NCBI RefSeq assembly: GCF_026163685.1
Contig: NZ_JAOXSR010000004.1
Location: 243,659 to 307,658, forward strand
Direction: 5' to 3'
DNA: 64,000 bases
Source of the DNA: Oerskovia flava
GTDB taxonomy: Bacteria > Actinomycetota > Actinomycetes > Actinomycetales > Cellulomonadaceae
The notes under the pieces are model-generated. The model was not told the origin of the DNA and did no database searches. It saw nothing but the letters and a program-made list of their open reading frames with translations. Both the position numbers and the translations under genes were made by a program. Positions 31,447 to 41,000 of this stretch are shown piece by piece (the first letter of the stretch is position 1; every line of letters begins with the position of its first letter).

Positions 31447-32628
31447 TCAGGCGATCAGGGCGTCGATCGCTGCAGGCGAGAGTACGTGATCGATCGCGAG
31501 CGCGCTCGCACCCAGCACGCCCGCCTGCCCTCGCGTCTGCGATGTCACGATGCGCAGGTGCTGTGTGGCCAGGGGGAGCGAGCGCTGGTAGACGATCTCG
31601 CGGATACCCGCGATGAGGTGCTCGCCCGCCTCGGCGAGGATCCCCCCGATGACGATCATCGAGGGGTTGAGCAGGCTCACGCACGCGGCGAGCACCGAAC
31701 CGATGTCCCGCCCGGCCTGGCGGACCGCGTGGCTCGCGGTGAGGTCGCCCGTGCGCACGAGCGCGACGACGTCCGCGCTCGAGGCGGCGTCCAGGCCGCC
31801 CACGGACAACGCGTTGGCCACGGCCTGCCCGCTCGCGACGGCCTCGAGGCAGCCGAGGTTGCCGCAGCGGCAGGGGATGTCGCGGGCGGAGGTCACGGCG
31901 ATGTGCCCGATGTCGCCTGCCGCGCCCTGCGCGCCGCGACGCAGGGCGCCGTCGGCGATGATGCCCGAGCCGATGCCGGTCGCGACCTTGACGAAGAGCA
32001 TGTCGGAGACCTCGGGCCAGGCGCTGCGGTGCTCACCGAGCGCCATGATGTTCACGTCGTTGTCGACCAGCACGGCTGCGTCGAAGTGGCGCGAGAGCAG
32101 GCCGGGGACGTCCGCACCGTCCCAGGCGGGCATGATCGGCGGGTTGATCGGGTGGCCGGTCGAGTGCTCGACCGGTCCCGGGAGCCCGACGCCGACGCTC
32201 ACCAGGTCCTTGGTCGAGCGGCCCGTGGTGGCGATGAGCTTCTCACCCGTCTCGGCGACCCAGTCCAGCACCCGCTCGGGGCCGTCGGCGATGGCCAGCG
32301 GCGCGTCCACCTCGGCCAGGACGGTGGACGCGAGGTCGGTCACGGCGAGGCGCGCGTGGGTCGCTCCCAGGTCGACCGCCAGCACGACGCGCGCGCCCGG
32401 GTTGAACGCGAACGTGACCGGGGGGCGTCCGCCTGTCGAGCTCGCCTCGCCCGCGGGCGCGATGAGCCCGGAGGACATCAGGAGGTCGATCCGGGCCGCG
32501 ATCGTCGACCGCGCCTGCCCGGTGATCGCCGCCAGATCAGCGCGCGTGCGTGCTTGACCGTCCCGGAGCAGCTGGAACATGTCGCCCGCACCGGTCGGCC
32601 GTGGTGCGAACTTCAGCAGTTCCTCCAT
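31447..32628 (-). CDS. ROK-family transcriptional regulator (NagC/XylR type)
   Basis: A 393-aa repressor. Residues about 15-65 form a winged helix (ARTRADLAAITGQARSTIAARIDLL). The ROK sugar-kinase-like domain follows with VVLAVDLGATHARLAVTDL, GVGLPGPVEH and the zinc-binding CxCGxxGCxE motif (CRCGNLGCLEAVASG). It is the only transcription factor in the 30-60 kb sugar locus, lies divergent from ABC operon 1, and is flanked by the inverted repeats CTTTTG-N12-CAAAAG that also occur before operon 2. I therefore infer that it controls both operons and itself, with a sugar or keto-sugar as inducer. ATG at 32628 was preferred; an in-frame GTG at 32634 would add two residues. Neither has a ribosome site. 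Confidence 0.9.
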   Translation of the reverse strand: MEELLKFAPRPTGAGDMFQLLRDGQARTRADLAAITGQARSTIAARIDLLMSSGLIAPAGEASSTGGRPPVTFAFNPGARVVLAVDLGATHARLAVTDLASTVLAEVDAPLAIADGPERVLDWVAETGEKLIATTGRSTKDLVSVGVGLPGPVEHSTGHPINPPIMPAWDGADVPGLLSRHFDAAVLVDNDVNIMALGEHRSAWPEVSDMLFVKVATGIGSGIIADGALRRGAQGAAGDIGHIAVTSARDIPCRCGNLGCLEAVASGQAVANALSVGGLDAASSADVVALVRTGDLTASHAVRQAGRDIGSVLAACVSLLNPSMIVIGGILAEAGEHLIAGIREIVYQRSLPLATQHLRIVTSQTRGQAGVLGASALAIDHVLSPAAIDALIA

Positions 32629-32687
32629 GGGCACAGTGAATCACGAAGCCTCTCGTCCGGGCGTGTCCGTTGCAAGGATGACGGCGG

Positions 32688-32711
32688 CTTTTGGCCACCG
32701 ATCGACAAAAG
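32688..32711. promoter_or_regulatory. Candidate ROK operator O1 (autoregulatory)
   Basis: CTTTTG (32688-32693) and CAAAAG (32706-32711) form a 6-bp inverted repeat separated by 12 bp, in the 233-bp spacer between the ROK gene and operon 1. AT-rich runs such as these are rare in this GC-rich DNA. The spacer ends in TCGA, as does the copy before operon 2. It is near the ROK gene and so may serve autoregulation. Two further half-sites, CTTTTG at 32776 and CAAAAG at 32805, lie between this site and O2. Confidence 0.6.
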
Positions 32712-32818
32712 GTACCGCACCCGCGCCCTGCGAGCGAGGCGATCCCGCGCGGTCCGGCGCGGGTGGGTGGGGGATCTTTTGGCGATCACGGCTTGATAAC
32801 GAAGCAAAAGGCCTCGAT

Positions 32819-32854
32819 CTTATGATTGACGATGATCAAAAGGTCGGCTAGGTT
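32819..32854 (+). promoter_or_regulatory. Promoter and ROK operator O2 of ABC operon 1
   Basis: CTTATG-N12-CAAAAG (32819-32842) overlaps the -35 TTGACG (32826-32831). The -10 TAGGTT (32849-32854) follows at 17-bp spacing. The start ATG at 32862 is 8 nt past the -10, implying a leaderless mRNA. Layout and spacing are the same as at 45639-45675 (there with an 18-bp promoter spacer). Confidence 0.7.
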
Positions 32855-32861
32855 CGGCCGC

Positions 32862-34388
32862 ATGGTCAACGCAGACCCCCCAGTGACAGTCCCGCTCCTG
32901 CAGATGCAGGGCATCGTCAAGGAGTTCCCCGGTGCCCGGGCGCTCGACGGCGTCGACCTCGAGATCCTCCCCGGAGAGGTGCACTGCCTCCTCGGCCAGA
33001 ACGGCGCCGGCAAGTCCACCCTCATCAAGGTCCTCGCCGGGGCGCACCAACCCGACGAGGGTCAGATCCTTCTCGACGGAGAGCCCATCAGCATCTCCGA
33101 CCCCGTGGCCTCGCTGCGGCACGGGGTCGCGACGATGTACCAGGAGCTCGACGTCGTCGACGGGCTGACCGTGGCGGAGAACGTCTACCTCGGTCACGAG
33201 CTCGCGACGCTCGGCTTCTCCCAGCGCCGCGAGGCGGTCCGCCGCACGCGCGAGATCCTCCGGCGGCTGGGTCACTCCGAGATCACCCCGGGCATGGAGG
33301 TCGGACGCCTGTCCGCCGCCGGCAAGCAGATCGTCTCGATGGCGCGAGCGCTCTCGCACGACGCGCGCGTCATCGTCATGGACGAGCCGTCGGCGGTGCT
33401 CGACTCCGAGGAGGTGGGCAACCTCTTCCGCGTGGTCAAGGAGCTCACCGCCGCCGGGGTCGCCGTGGTCTACATCTCCCACCGGCTCGAGGAGATCCGC
33501 GAGATCGGCGACCGCATCACGGTCCTCAAGGACGGCCGCACGGTCGGCCAGAACCTGCCCGTCTCCGAGACGCCCACGGCACAGCTCATCACGCTCATGA
33601 CGGGCCGCTCGGTCGAGTACGTCTTTCCGGACTCCGACGCCCCTGCCGAGGGCACGCCCGTCGTCCTCGAGGTCGACGGCCTCGCGCTGCGCGGCGTCTT
33701 CCGGGACGTGTCCGTCCAGGTGCGTGCGGGCGAGATCGTCGGGCTCGCGGGGCTGGTGGGGTCGGGCCGTTCCGAGATCCTCGAGACCGTCTACGGTGCC
33801 CGCCGCGCGAGCGCGGGCACGGTGCGGGTCGACGGGAAGCGGCTGCGCGCAGGCTCGGTCGCGTCGGCCGTCGACGCCGGGATCGGCCTCGCTCCCGAGG
33901 AGCGCAAGAGCCAGGGCCTCCTCCTCGACGAGCCGGTCTACCGCAACATCACGCTCTCGACCTTCGCGCGGTTCGCGCGCGGCGGGTTCCTCGACGAGAG
34001 GGCGGAGCGGACCGCCGCGCAGGAGCAGGCCGACGCGCTCGACCTGCGACCCGCGGGAGTCGACCGTGCCGCGCGCACGCTCTCGGGCGGCAACCAGCAG
34101 AAGGCGATGCTGGCGCGCTGGCTCGTCCACGGGTGCCGGGTCCTGCTGCTCGACGAGCCGACGCGCGGCGTCGACGTCGGTGCGCGCGCCGAGATCTACG
34201 CGCTCGTCCGCGCGCTCGCGGACCAGGGTGCCGCCGTGCTGGTGGTCTCGAGCGAGATCCCCGAGGTCCTCGGCCTCGCCGATCGCGTCCTGGTGATCTC
34301 CGAGGGGCGGGTCGTGCACGAAGGCCCAGCAGTTTCGATCGACGAGCACGGTGTGCTCGACCTCGTCATGGAAGGAAGTGTCGCGTGA
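32862..34388 (+). CDS. Sugar ABC transporter ATP-binding protein, RbsA-type (operon 1)
   Basis: A 508-aa double-ATPase of the CUT2 family that powers import of a monosaccharide or similar sugar. The first half has Walker A GQNGAGKST, a variant signature LSAAGKQ and Walker B VIVMDEPSAVLD. The second half has a degenerate P-loop VGSGRSE without Lys, as usual in RbsA-type proteins, then LSGGNQQK and VLLLDEPTRGVD. The ATG at 32862 was chosen because the -10 box sits 8 nt upstream; an in-frame ATG at 32826 falls inside the -35. It is the first gene of operon 1 and overlaps the permease gene by 4 nt (GTGA). Confidence 0.93.
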   Translation: MVNADPPVTVPLLQMQGIVKEFPGARALDGVDLEILPGEVHCLLGQNGAGKSTLIKVLAGAHQPDEGQILLDGEPISISDPVASLRHGVATMYQELDVVDGLTVAENVYLGHELATLGFSQRREAVRRTREILRRLGHSEITPGMEVGRLSAAGKQIVSMARALSHDARVIVMDEPSAVLDSEEVGNLFRVVKELTAAGVAVVYISHRLEEIREIGDRITVLKDGRTVGQNLPVSETPTAQLITLMTGRSVEYVFPDSDAPAEGTPVVLEVDGLALRGVFRDVSVQVRAGEIVGLAGLVGSGRSEILETVYGARRASAGTVRVDGKRLRAGSVASAVDAGIGLAPEERKSQGLLLDEPVYRNITLSTFARFARGGFLDERAERTAAQEQADALDLRPAGVDRAARTLSGGNQQKAMLARWLVHGCRVLLLDEPTRGVDVGARAEIYALVRALADQGAAVLVVSSEIPEVLGLADRVLVISEGRVVHEGPAVSIDEHGVLDLVMEGSVA

Positions 34389-35443
34389 GCGAGCAAGAGG
34401 TGGGTGACCCGAGGGCGGCGGTCGCACCGAGCGACGAGTCCGCTCGGGTGGAGAAGGCCGGTGCGTCTGCCGGTTCATCGCGCGGTCGGCATTTGTTTAG
34501 TGGATCGGCAGGTCGCAACCTCGGCCTCGTCGTCGCGCTGCTGCTCCTGTGCGTCGTGGGCTTCGCGACGGCGGGGGAGCGGTTCGCGAGCGTCAGCAAC
34601 CTCATGACCATCCTCAGCCTGGGATCGGTCCTCGGCGTCGTGAGCATCGGGATGACGTTCGTCATCACGACGGGCGGCATCGACCTGTCGGTCGGTTCCG
34701 TGCTCGGGCTGGCGTCCGTGTGGGCGTCGACGCTCGCGACGCAGCAGATGGCGGACCAGTACGGCTGGATCGTCATGGTCGTGTGCGCGCTCGCGGTCGG
34801 TCTGGCCGCCGGCGTCATCAACGGCGTGATCATCGCCTACGGGAACGTCGTCGCGTTCATCGCGACGCTCGCGATGCTCGTCGCCGCACGCGGGCTCGCC
34901 GAGCTGATCGCCCAGCGGCGGACGCAGATCGTCGACGTCGCGTCGTTCAACGACACGTTCAAGGGCAACCTGGTCGGCGTCCCGAAGATCGTGTGGATCT
35001 TCGCGCTCGTCGCCGTCGCCGGGTGGTTCCTGCTGAACCGCACCACGTTCGGCCGCCGGACCGTCGCTGTCGGCGGCAACCGCGAGGCCGCACGCCTCGC
35101 AGGCATCAACGTCAAGCGGCACCTCGTGTACGTGTACGCGTTGAGCGGACTGACCGCCGGCATCGCCGCCGTGATGATCCTCGCCCGGACGAGCGCCGGC
35201 TCGTCGACGAACGGCACGCTCCTCGAGCTCGACGTGATCGCCGCGGTCGTCGTCGGCGGCACGCTCCTCGCCGGTGGCCGCGGCACCATCGTCGGCACGG
35301 TCCTGGGCGTGCTCATCTTCACGACGCTCACGAACGTATTCATCCTCAACAACCTCGACAGCTCGGTCCAGCAGATCGCCAAGGGCGCCATCATCGTCGT
35401 CGCGGTGCTGCTCCAGCAGCGTCTCGCCCGTCGCAGCACCTAG
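34385..35443 (+). CDS. Sugar ABC transporter permease, RbsC-type (operon 1)
   Basis: A 352-aa inner-membrane permease of the CUT2 family. After about 45 polar residues it has eight to ten hydrophobic helices, including LGLVVALLLLCVVGFATAG, GMTFVITTGGIDLSVGSVLGL (the hallmark GGIDLSVGS) and VIAAVVVGGTLLAGGRGTIVGT (EAA-like loop). It is the only permease of operon 1, so it should act as a homodimer, unlike the heterodimeric pair of operon 2. GTG start overlapping the ATPase stop. The unusually long polar N-terminus is serine/alanine-rich and may be overlong by a few residues. Confidence 0.92.
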   Translation: MSEQEVGDPRAAVAPSDESARVEKAGASAGSSRGRHLFSGSAGRNLGLVVALLLLCVVGFATAGERFASVSNLMTILSLGSVLGVVSIGMTFVITTGGIDLSVGSVLGLASVWASTLATQQMADQYGWIVMVVCALAVGLAAGVINGVIIAYGNVVAFIATLAMLVAARGLAELIAQRRTQIVDVASFNDTFKGNLVGVPKIVWIFALVAVAGWFLLNRTTFGRRTVAVGGNREAARLAGINVKRHLVYVYALSGLTAGIAAVMILARTSAGSSTNGTLLELDVIAAVVVGGTLLAGGRGTIVGTVLGVLIFTTLTNVFILNNLDSSVQQIAKGAIIVVAVLLQQRLARRST

Positions 35444-35544
35444 GCGTCGGACCAACCGTCGACCATCCGATCGCAGTCCCTTCTACCCCGCAGCACCTCG
35501 TCGTCCGTCCATCCCGTCCGCAGGACAGCATCGAAGGAGATCTC

Positions 35545-36612
35545 ATGTCCGCACGTACCACCCTCCGCCGCCGGTTCGCTCTCGCGACCGTCTCCGTCGC
35601 GTCGATCGCGCTGATCGCCACGGCCTGCACGTCGAACACCCCCACGAACGAGGACACCGCCGAGGGCGACGGCGGTGGCACCAGCAACCAGGCGGCGTCG
35701 GACAACGACGCACCCGGTGACGAGGTCGTCATCGGCTTCTCCGCCCCCGCCGCCGACCACGGCTGGATGGGCGCCATCACGGGCGCCGCGCAGTCGGAGG
35801 CCGAGAAGTACGACGACGTCACCCTCCGCGTCGCCGAGGGCACGAACGACGTCAACGTCCAGATCAGCCAGATCGAGGGATTCATCAACGACGGCGTGGA
35901 CGCGATCGTGCTTCTGCCGTTCGACGGCGCCGCGCTCACCGACGTCGCGACGCAGGCCATGGATGCCGGCATCCCGGTCATCAACGTCGACCGCGAGTTC
36001 TCGAGCCCGTTCGCCGCGCGCTCCACGATCCTCGGCGACAACTACGGCATGGGTGTCAGCGCCGGCACGTACATCTGCGAGCAGCTCGGGGACAACCCCG
36101 ACGCCGTCGTCGCGGAGATCGCCGGCATCGACTCGCTCCCGCTCACGCAGGACCGCAGCCAGGGCTTCGAGGATGCGCTGGGCGACTGCGGACTCGACGT
36201 CGACAACCGGGTCGCGGCCGACTTCACGGTTCAGGGCGGCGAGGCGGCGACGTCCAACCTGCTCCAGGCCGCGCCGCAGATCGACGCCATCTGGAACCAC
36301 GACGACGACCAGGGCGTCGGCGTGCTCTCCGCGATCGAGAACGCGGGTCGCGACGAGTTCTTCATGGTCGGCGGTGCCGGTTCGGCGAACGTCATGCGCC
36401 ACATCCAGGACGAGGACTCGGTCCTGCAGGCGACGGTCATCTACCCCTCGACCCAGGCCGCGGACGGCATCCGGCTCGCCCGCCTCGTCGCGCACGAGAA
36501 GAGCATGAGCGACCTCGCGTCGTCCGGCGTGCCGCGCACCGTCCAGCTCTACGCGCCCGTCGTGACCAAGGACAACGTCGACCAGTACCTGCCGTCGGCC
36601 TTCGAGTCCTGA
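35545..36612 (+). CDS. Sugar-binding lipoprotein, RbsB/periplasmic-binding type I (operon 1)
   Basis: A 355-aa extracellular solute-binding protein. The lipoprotein signal ends ALIATAC (Cys27 by count), then an acidic, Gly/Ser-rich linker (TNEDTAEGDGGGTSNQ) leads to the peripla_BP_4 fold beginning VVIGFSAP. Typical ribose-family features are INDGVDAIVLLPFDG, GIPVINVDREF and IWNHDDDQGVGVLSAIENAG. A strong GAAGGAGAT ribosome site precedes the ATG. The gene lies 101 bp after the permease and is followed 19 nt after its stop by a 14-bp hairpin, which would protect and enrich its transcript segment relative to downstream genes. Ligand unknown. Confidence 0.93.
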   Translation: MSARTTLRRRFALATVSVASIALIATACTSNTPTNEDTAEGDGGGTSNQAASDNDAPGDEVVIGFSAPAADHGWMGAITGAAQSEAEKYDDVTLRVAEGTNDVNVQISQIEGFINDGVDAIVLLPFDGAALTDVATQAMDAGIPVINVDREFSSPFAARSTILGDNYGMGVSAGTYICEQLGDNPDAVVAEIAGIDSLPLTQDRSQGFEDALGDCGLDVDNRVAADFTVQGGEAATSNLLQAAPQIDAIWNHDDDQGVGVLSAIENAGRDEFFMVGGAGSANVMRHIQDEDSVLQATVIYPSTQAADGIRLARLVAHEKSMSDLASSGVPRTVQLYAPVVTKDNVDQYLPSAFES

Positions 36613-36631
36613 TCGATCGACCGACGCACAC

Positions 36632-36663
36632 GGCCCGTGCGGGGGGTTGCCCCCGCACGGGCC
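36632..36663 (+). terminator. GC-rich intercistronic hairpin after lipoprotein gene 1
   Basis: Perfect 14-bp stem GGCCCGTGCGGGGG (36632-36645) with CCCCCGCACGGGCC (36650-36663), loop GTTG, no T-run. It lies between the lipoprotein and oxidoreductase genes. It probably acts as a partial terminator or 3' stabiliser rather than a full stop, because the next gene starts only 14 nt later. Confidence 0.8.
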
Positions 36664-36677
36664 CGGGAAGGAATGAC

Positions 36678-37853
36678 ATGGCAGACAACGACCGTGCGCC
36701 GCTCGGCGTCGGCATGATCGGCTACTCGTTCATGGGGGCCGCCCACTCGCAGGCCTGGCGTACCGCGCCACGCTTCTTCGACCTGCCGCTGGACCCGCAG
36801 ATGCGGGTCCTCGCGGGTCGGGACCCGGAGCGCACCGCCGCGGCGGCGCACCGGCTCGGCTGGGACTCCACGGAGACGAGCTGGCAGGCGCTGGTCGCGC
36901 GGGACGACGTCGACCTCGTCGACATCTGTACCCCGGGCGACACGCATGCCGAGATCGCCATCGGGGCGCTCGAGGCGGGCAAGCACGTGCTGTGCGAGAA
37001 GCCGCTCGCGAACTCCGTCGCCGAGGCGGAGACGATGGTCGCGGCGGCCGAGGCCGCCGAGCAGCGCGGTGTGCGAGCCATGGTCGGCTTCACCTACCGG
37101 CGGGTGCCGGCGGTGCAGCTCGCCCGCCAGCTCGTCGCCGACGGCCGGATCGGAGAGGTGCGCCACGTCCGGGCCCAGTACCTGCAGGACTGGATCGCGG
37201 ACGCCGACGCCCCGTTGTCCTGGCGGCTGGACAAGTCCAAGGCCGGCTCGGGCGCGCTCGGCGACATCGGTGCGCACATCATCGACCTCGCGCAGTTCGT
37301 CACGGGCGAGCAGATCACCGGTGTCTCGGGCTCCCTGCGCACGTTCGTCACGGAGCGGCCGGTCGCGACGGAGTTCGCCGGCCTGTCCGGTCAGGGCGGC
37401 ACCGAGCGGGGGCCGGTCACGGTCGACGACGCCGCGGTGTTCCTCGCCGACCTCTCGGGGGGCGGCGTCGGCGTCTTCGAGGCCACCCGGTTCGCGTACG
37501 GCCGCAAGAACGCCATCCGCCTCGAGGTCAACGGGTCGAAGGGCTCGGTGGCGTTCGACTTCGAGGACATGAACGTCCTGCACTTCTACGACGCCGCGGA
37601 CGACCCGGTCGTCGCCGGGTTCCGCCGTATCCAGGTGACCGAGCCGCAGCACGCGTACATCGGGCACTGGTGGCCGGCAGGCCACGGGCTCGGGTACGAG
37701 CACGCGTTCACGCACCAGGCGGTCGACCTGGTCGAGGCCATCGCGGCCGGTGACCAGCCGACCCCCACGTTCGCCGACGGGCTCGCGGTCCAGCGGGTGC
37801 TGGCCGCCGTCGAGCTCAGCTCCGAGTCCGGCGCCCGCCGGGTCGAGCCCTAG
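36678..37853 (+). CDS. Gfo/Idh/MocA-family oxidoreductase (operon 1)
   Basis: A 391-aa NAD(P)-dependent sugar dehydrogenase. The Rossmann motif reads VGMIGYSFMGAAHSQAW; catalytic Lys108 lies in CEKPLAN and the second catalytic pair in GDIGAHIIDLAQF (Asp/His). The C-terminal beta-sheet domain contains FEATRFAYGRKNAIRLEVNGSKGS. Family members oxidise ring hydroxyls of inositol, glucosides or disaccharides. With ThuA proteins and TIM-barrel isomerases nearby, oxidation at C3 of an imported sugar is a fair inference. The ATG follows a GGGAAGGAATG ribosome site just after the hairpin. It is only distantly similar to the operon 2 oxidoreductase (45683), so they probably catalyse different steps. 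Confidence 0.9.
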   Translation: MADNDRAPLGVGMIGYSFMGAAHSQAWRTAPRFFDLPLDPQMRVLAGRDPERTAAAAHRLGWDSTETSWQALVARDDVDLVDICTPGDTHAEIAIGALEAGKHVLCEKPLANSVAEAETMVAAAEAAEQRGVRAMVGFTYRRVPAVQLARQLVADGRIGEVRHVRAQYLQDWIADADAPLSWRLDKSKAGSGALGDIGAHIIDLAQFVTGEQITGVSGSLRTFVTERPVATEFAGLSGQGGTERGPVTVDDAAVFLADLSGGGVGVFEATRFAYGRKNAIRLEVNGSKGSVAFDFEDMNVLHFYDAADDPVVAGFRRIQVTEPQHAYIGHWWPAGHGLGYEHAFTHQAVDLVEAIAAGDQPTPTFADGLAVQRVLAAVELSSESGARRVEP

Positions 37854-37869
37854 AGGCGCACCGACGACG

Positions 37870-37904
37870 GTCCCGGGGCCTCGCACCGACGCGGGCCCCG
37901 GGAC
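37870..37904 (+). terminator. Hairpin after oxidoreductase 1
   Basis: GTCCCGGGGCC (37870-37880) pairs perfectly with GGCCCCGGGAC (37894-37904), 13-nt loop, no T-run. It lies in the 214-bp gap before the giant secreted protein. The rest of that gap shows no convincing promoter. Confidence 0.75.
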
Positions 37905-38067
37905 GATACCGTGCCGAGCGATTGGAGACAGCACGACCCGCCCGAGGAGGGCGCGGGTGCCCGGCGGAGCACACCGAAGTCCGCCGACATGTCCGGGACG
38001 ACGGGCAGGCCGATCATGTCGTCACCGGCGGAGCGCAGCACTGATCCCATCTCGATGAGGAGACCTT

Positions 38068-41000
38068 GTGAGAAACGTGCTCTGGAGAACACCGGGTGCG
38101 CTGCGGCGCACCGTCGCGGCAGCAGCCGCGACGGCGGTCGTTCTACCCCTGACCATGGTGACGGCGGTGTCGGCCACCGCCGCGCCGCTCCCGTCCGACC
38201 CGCTCGGCGCCGCGCAGATCTCCGCGGCGGTCGAGAGCGACCCCTTCTCGGCCCTGGTCTTCTCCAAGACCGCGGGGTTCCGGCACGGGTCCATCCCCGC
38301 AGGCATCGCGGCGATCGAGCAGCTCGGTGCCGAGAACGGCTTCACGGTCGACGCGACCGAGAACGCAGCGGACTTCACCGACGAGAACCTCGCGCAGTAC
38401 GACGTCGTGGTGTGGCTGTCCACGACGGGTGACGTCCTCAACGACGACCAGCAGGCAGCGTTCGAGCGGTACGTCCAGGACGGCGGCGGGTACGCCGGTA
38501 TCCACGCCGCGTCGGACACCGAGTACGACTGGCCCTGGTACGGCGATCTCGTGGGCGCGTACTTCACCTCCCACCCGCAGAACCAGGACGCCGTCATCAA
38601 GGTGGAGGACCAGGTCCACGCCTCGACGGCGCATCTCCCGTCGCGCTGGGAGCGCTACGACGAGTGGTACAACTTCCGCTCGAACCCTCGTGACACCGTC
38701 CATGTGCTCGCGAGCCTGGACGAGTCGAGCTACACCGCCGGGTCGGGTGCGATGGGCGCCGACCACCCGATCGCGTGGTGTCACGCGTACGACGGTGGCC
38801 GGTCCTGGTACACCGGTGGTGGGCACACCAACGAGTCGTTCACGGAGCCGGAGTTCCTCGAGCACCTCCTCGGTGGTCTGCAGACCGCCGCGGGCGTCGT
38901 GCCCTCGGACTGCAGCGCCACGCAGAGCGGGAGCTACGAGTCCGTCACGCTGGACGACGGCACGTCGAACCCGATGATGCTCGACGTCGCCCCGGACGGT
39001 TCGGTCTTCTATGTCGAGCGCGACGGCCGGCTGCGGCTCATCGACCCCGAGACGAACCAGACGACGACCGCGATGACGCTGCAGGTGACGCAGGCCAACG
39101 AGGACGGCCTCACCGGCGTCGTCCTGGACCCGGCGTTCGAGGACAACGGATGGGTCTACCTCTTCTGGTCCCCGCAGAACGTCGGTGGGGACGGGCCGCA
39201 CAACCGGGTCTCCCGGTTCACGTTCGACGCCGTGGCACGGACGGCCTCGCCCGCGAGCGAGGAGAAGATCCTCGTGATCCCCACCCAGCGCGACACCTGC
39301 TGCCACGCCGGTGGCGACATGGTGTTCGACGCCGACGGCAACCTGGTCGTCGTGACGGGTGACAACACGAACCCCTTCGAGTCGGCCGGCTACACGCCGA
39401 TCGACGAGCGCGCGGGACGCTCTGCGTACGACGCTCAGGGCACCTCCGCGAACTCGAACGACCTGCGGGGCAAGGTCCTGCGGATCACGCCGCAGCCGGA
39501 CGGTACGTACACGATCCCCGAGGGGAACATGTTCGCGCCCGGCACGGAGGGCACCAAGGCGGAGATCTTCGCCATGGGCTTCCGCAACCCGTTCCGGATC
39601 GGTGTGGACCAGCAGACGGGCAACGTGCTCGTCGCGGACTACGGGCCTGACGCCGGTTCCGCCAACCCGTCCCGCGGGCCGGCGAACGCCGTCGAGTGGA
39701 ACATCGTCGCGGAGCCCGGCTTCTACGGGTGGCCCTACTGCACGGGCAACAACAACAACTACGTCGACTACAACTTCGCGACGGGCCAGTCGGGTGCGAC
39801 GTTCGACTGCGCCGGCGGCGTGACGAACACCTCTCCCAACAACACCGGCATCGCCGAGCTGCCCCCGGCCGTCCCGGCCGACATCTGGTACGGCTACGGC
39901 GGCAACCCGCTCTTCCCCGAGATCGGTGGAGGCGGAGCGCCGATGGGCGGGCCGATCTACGAGTACGACGCCGAGCTCGAGTCCTCGGTCAAGTGGCCCG
40001 AGTACTGGGACGGGAAGGCGCTCTTCGGTGAGTGGAACCAGGGCAAGATGTACTCGCTGCAGCTCGACGGCGAGCAGCGGGACGACCTGATCGACATCAA
40101 CCGGATCCTTCCGGAGATCTTCGACCCGAGCGCGGGCTTCTACCGGCCGATGGACTTCGACTTCGGTCCGGACGGTTCGCTCTACGTCATCGACTGGGGC
40201 CAGGGCTTCGGTGGGAACAACACGACGTCGGGTATCTACAAGGTCAACTACGTGCAGGGAGACCTCGCTCCGATCGCCCGCGCGAACGCGGACGTCACGA
40301 GCGGGCACGCGCCGCTGACCGTGCAGTTCTCCTCCGAGGGGACGCGACACCCGTCGGGCGAGGCCATCTCGCTGCAGTGGACGTTCGGCGACGGCTCCGA
40401 GCCGTCGACCGAGGCGAACCCGATGCACACGTACACGGAGAACGGCTCCTACACGGCCCAGCTGCTCGTCACGGACGCCAACGGCAAGACCGCGGTGGCG
40501 AACGTGCCGGTCGTGGTCGGCAACCAGGCGCCCAGCGTCGAGATCGTCTTCCCGGACAACGGAGGCTTCTTCGAGTGGGGCGACCAGGTCCGCTACGAGA
40601 TCGTCGCGACCGACCCCGACGGGGAGGTCGTCTGCGACAACGTGACGCTCTTCACGTCGCTCGGCCACGACTCGCACGCGCACCCGATGGAGGAGCTCGA
40701 CGGGTGCGAGGGTGTCATGCAGACGACCCGCGACGAGGGCCACGGCATCGAGGCGAACATCTTCTGGGTGCTCGAGGCCTTCTACACGGACGACGGCGGC
40801 GAGGTCGGGGTTCCCCTGACGGCCAACGCGCTGCAGATCCTGCAGCCGAAGCTCCTGCAGTCGGAGTTCTACACCTCGACCGGCCGCCTCGCGGGGTCGA
40901 CGAGCGGTGGCGACCCGGGCGTGCAGACCGAGACGACGGGTGATGTTGCCGGCGGCGGTCTGAACATCGGGTTCATCGAGCCGGGTGACTGGTGGGCGCA

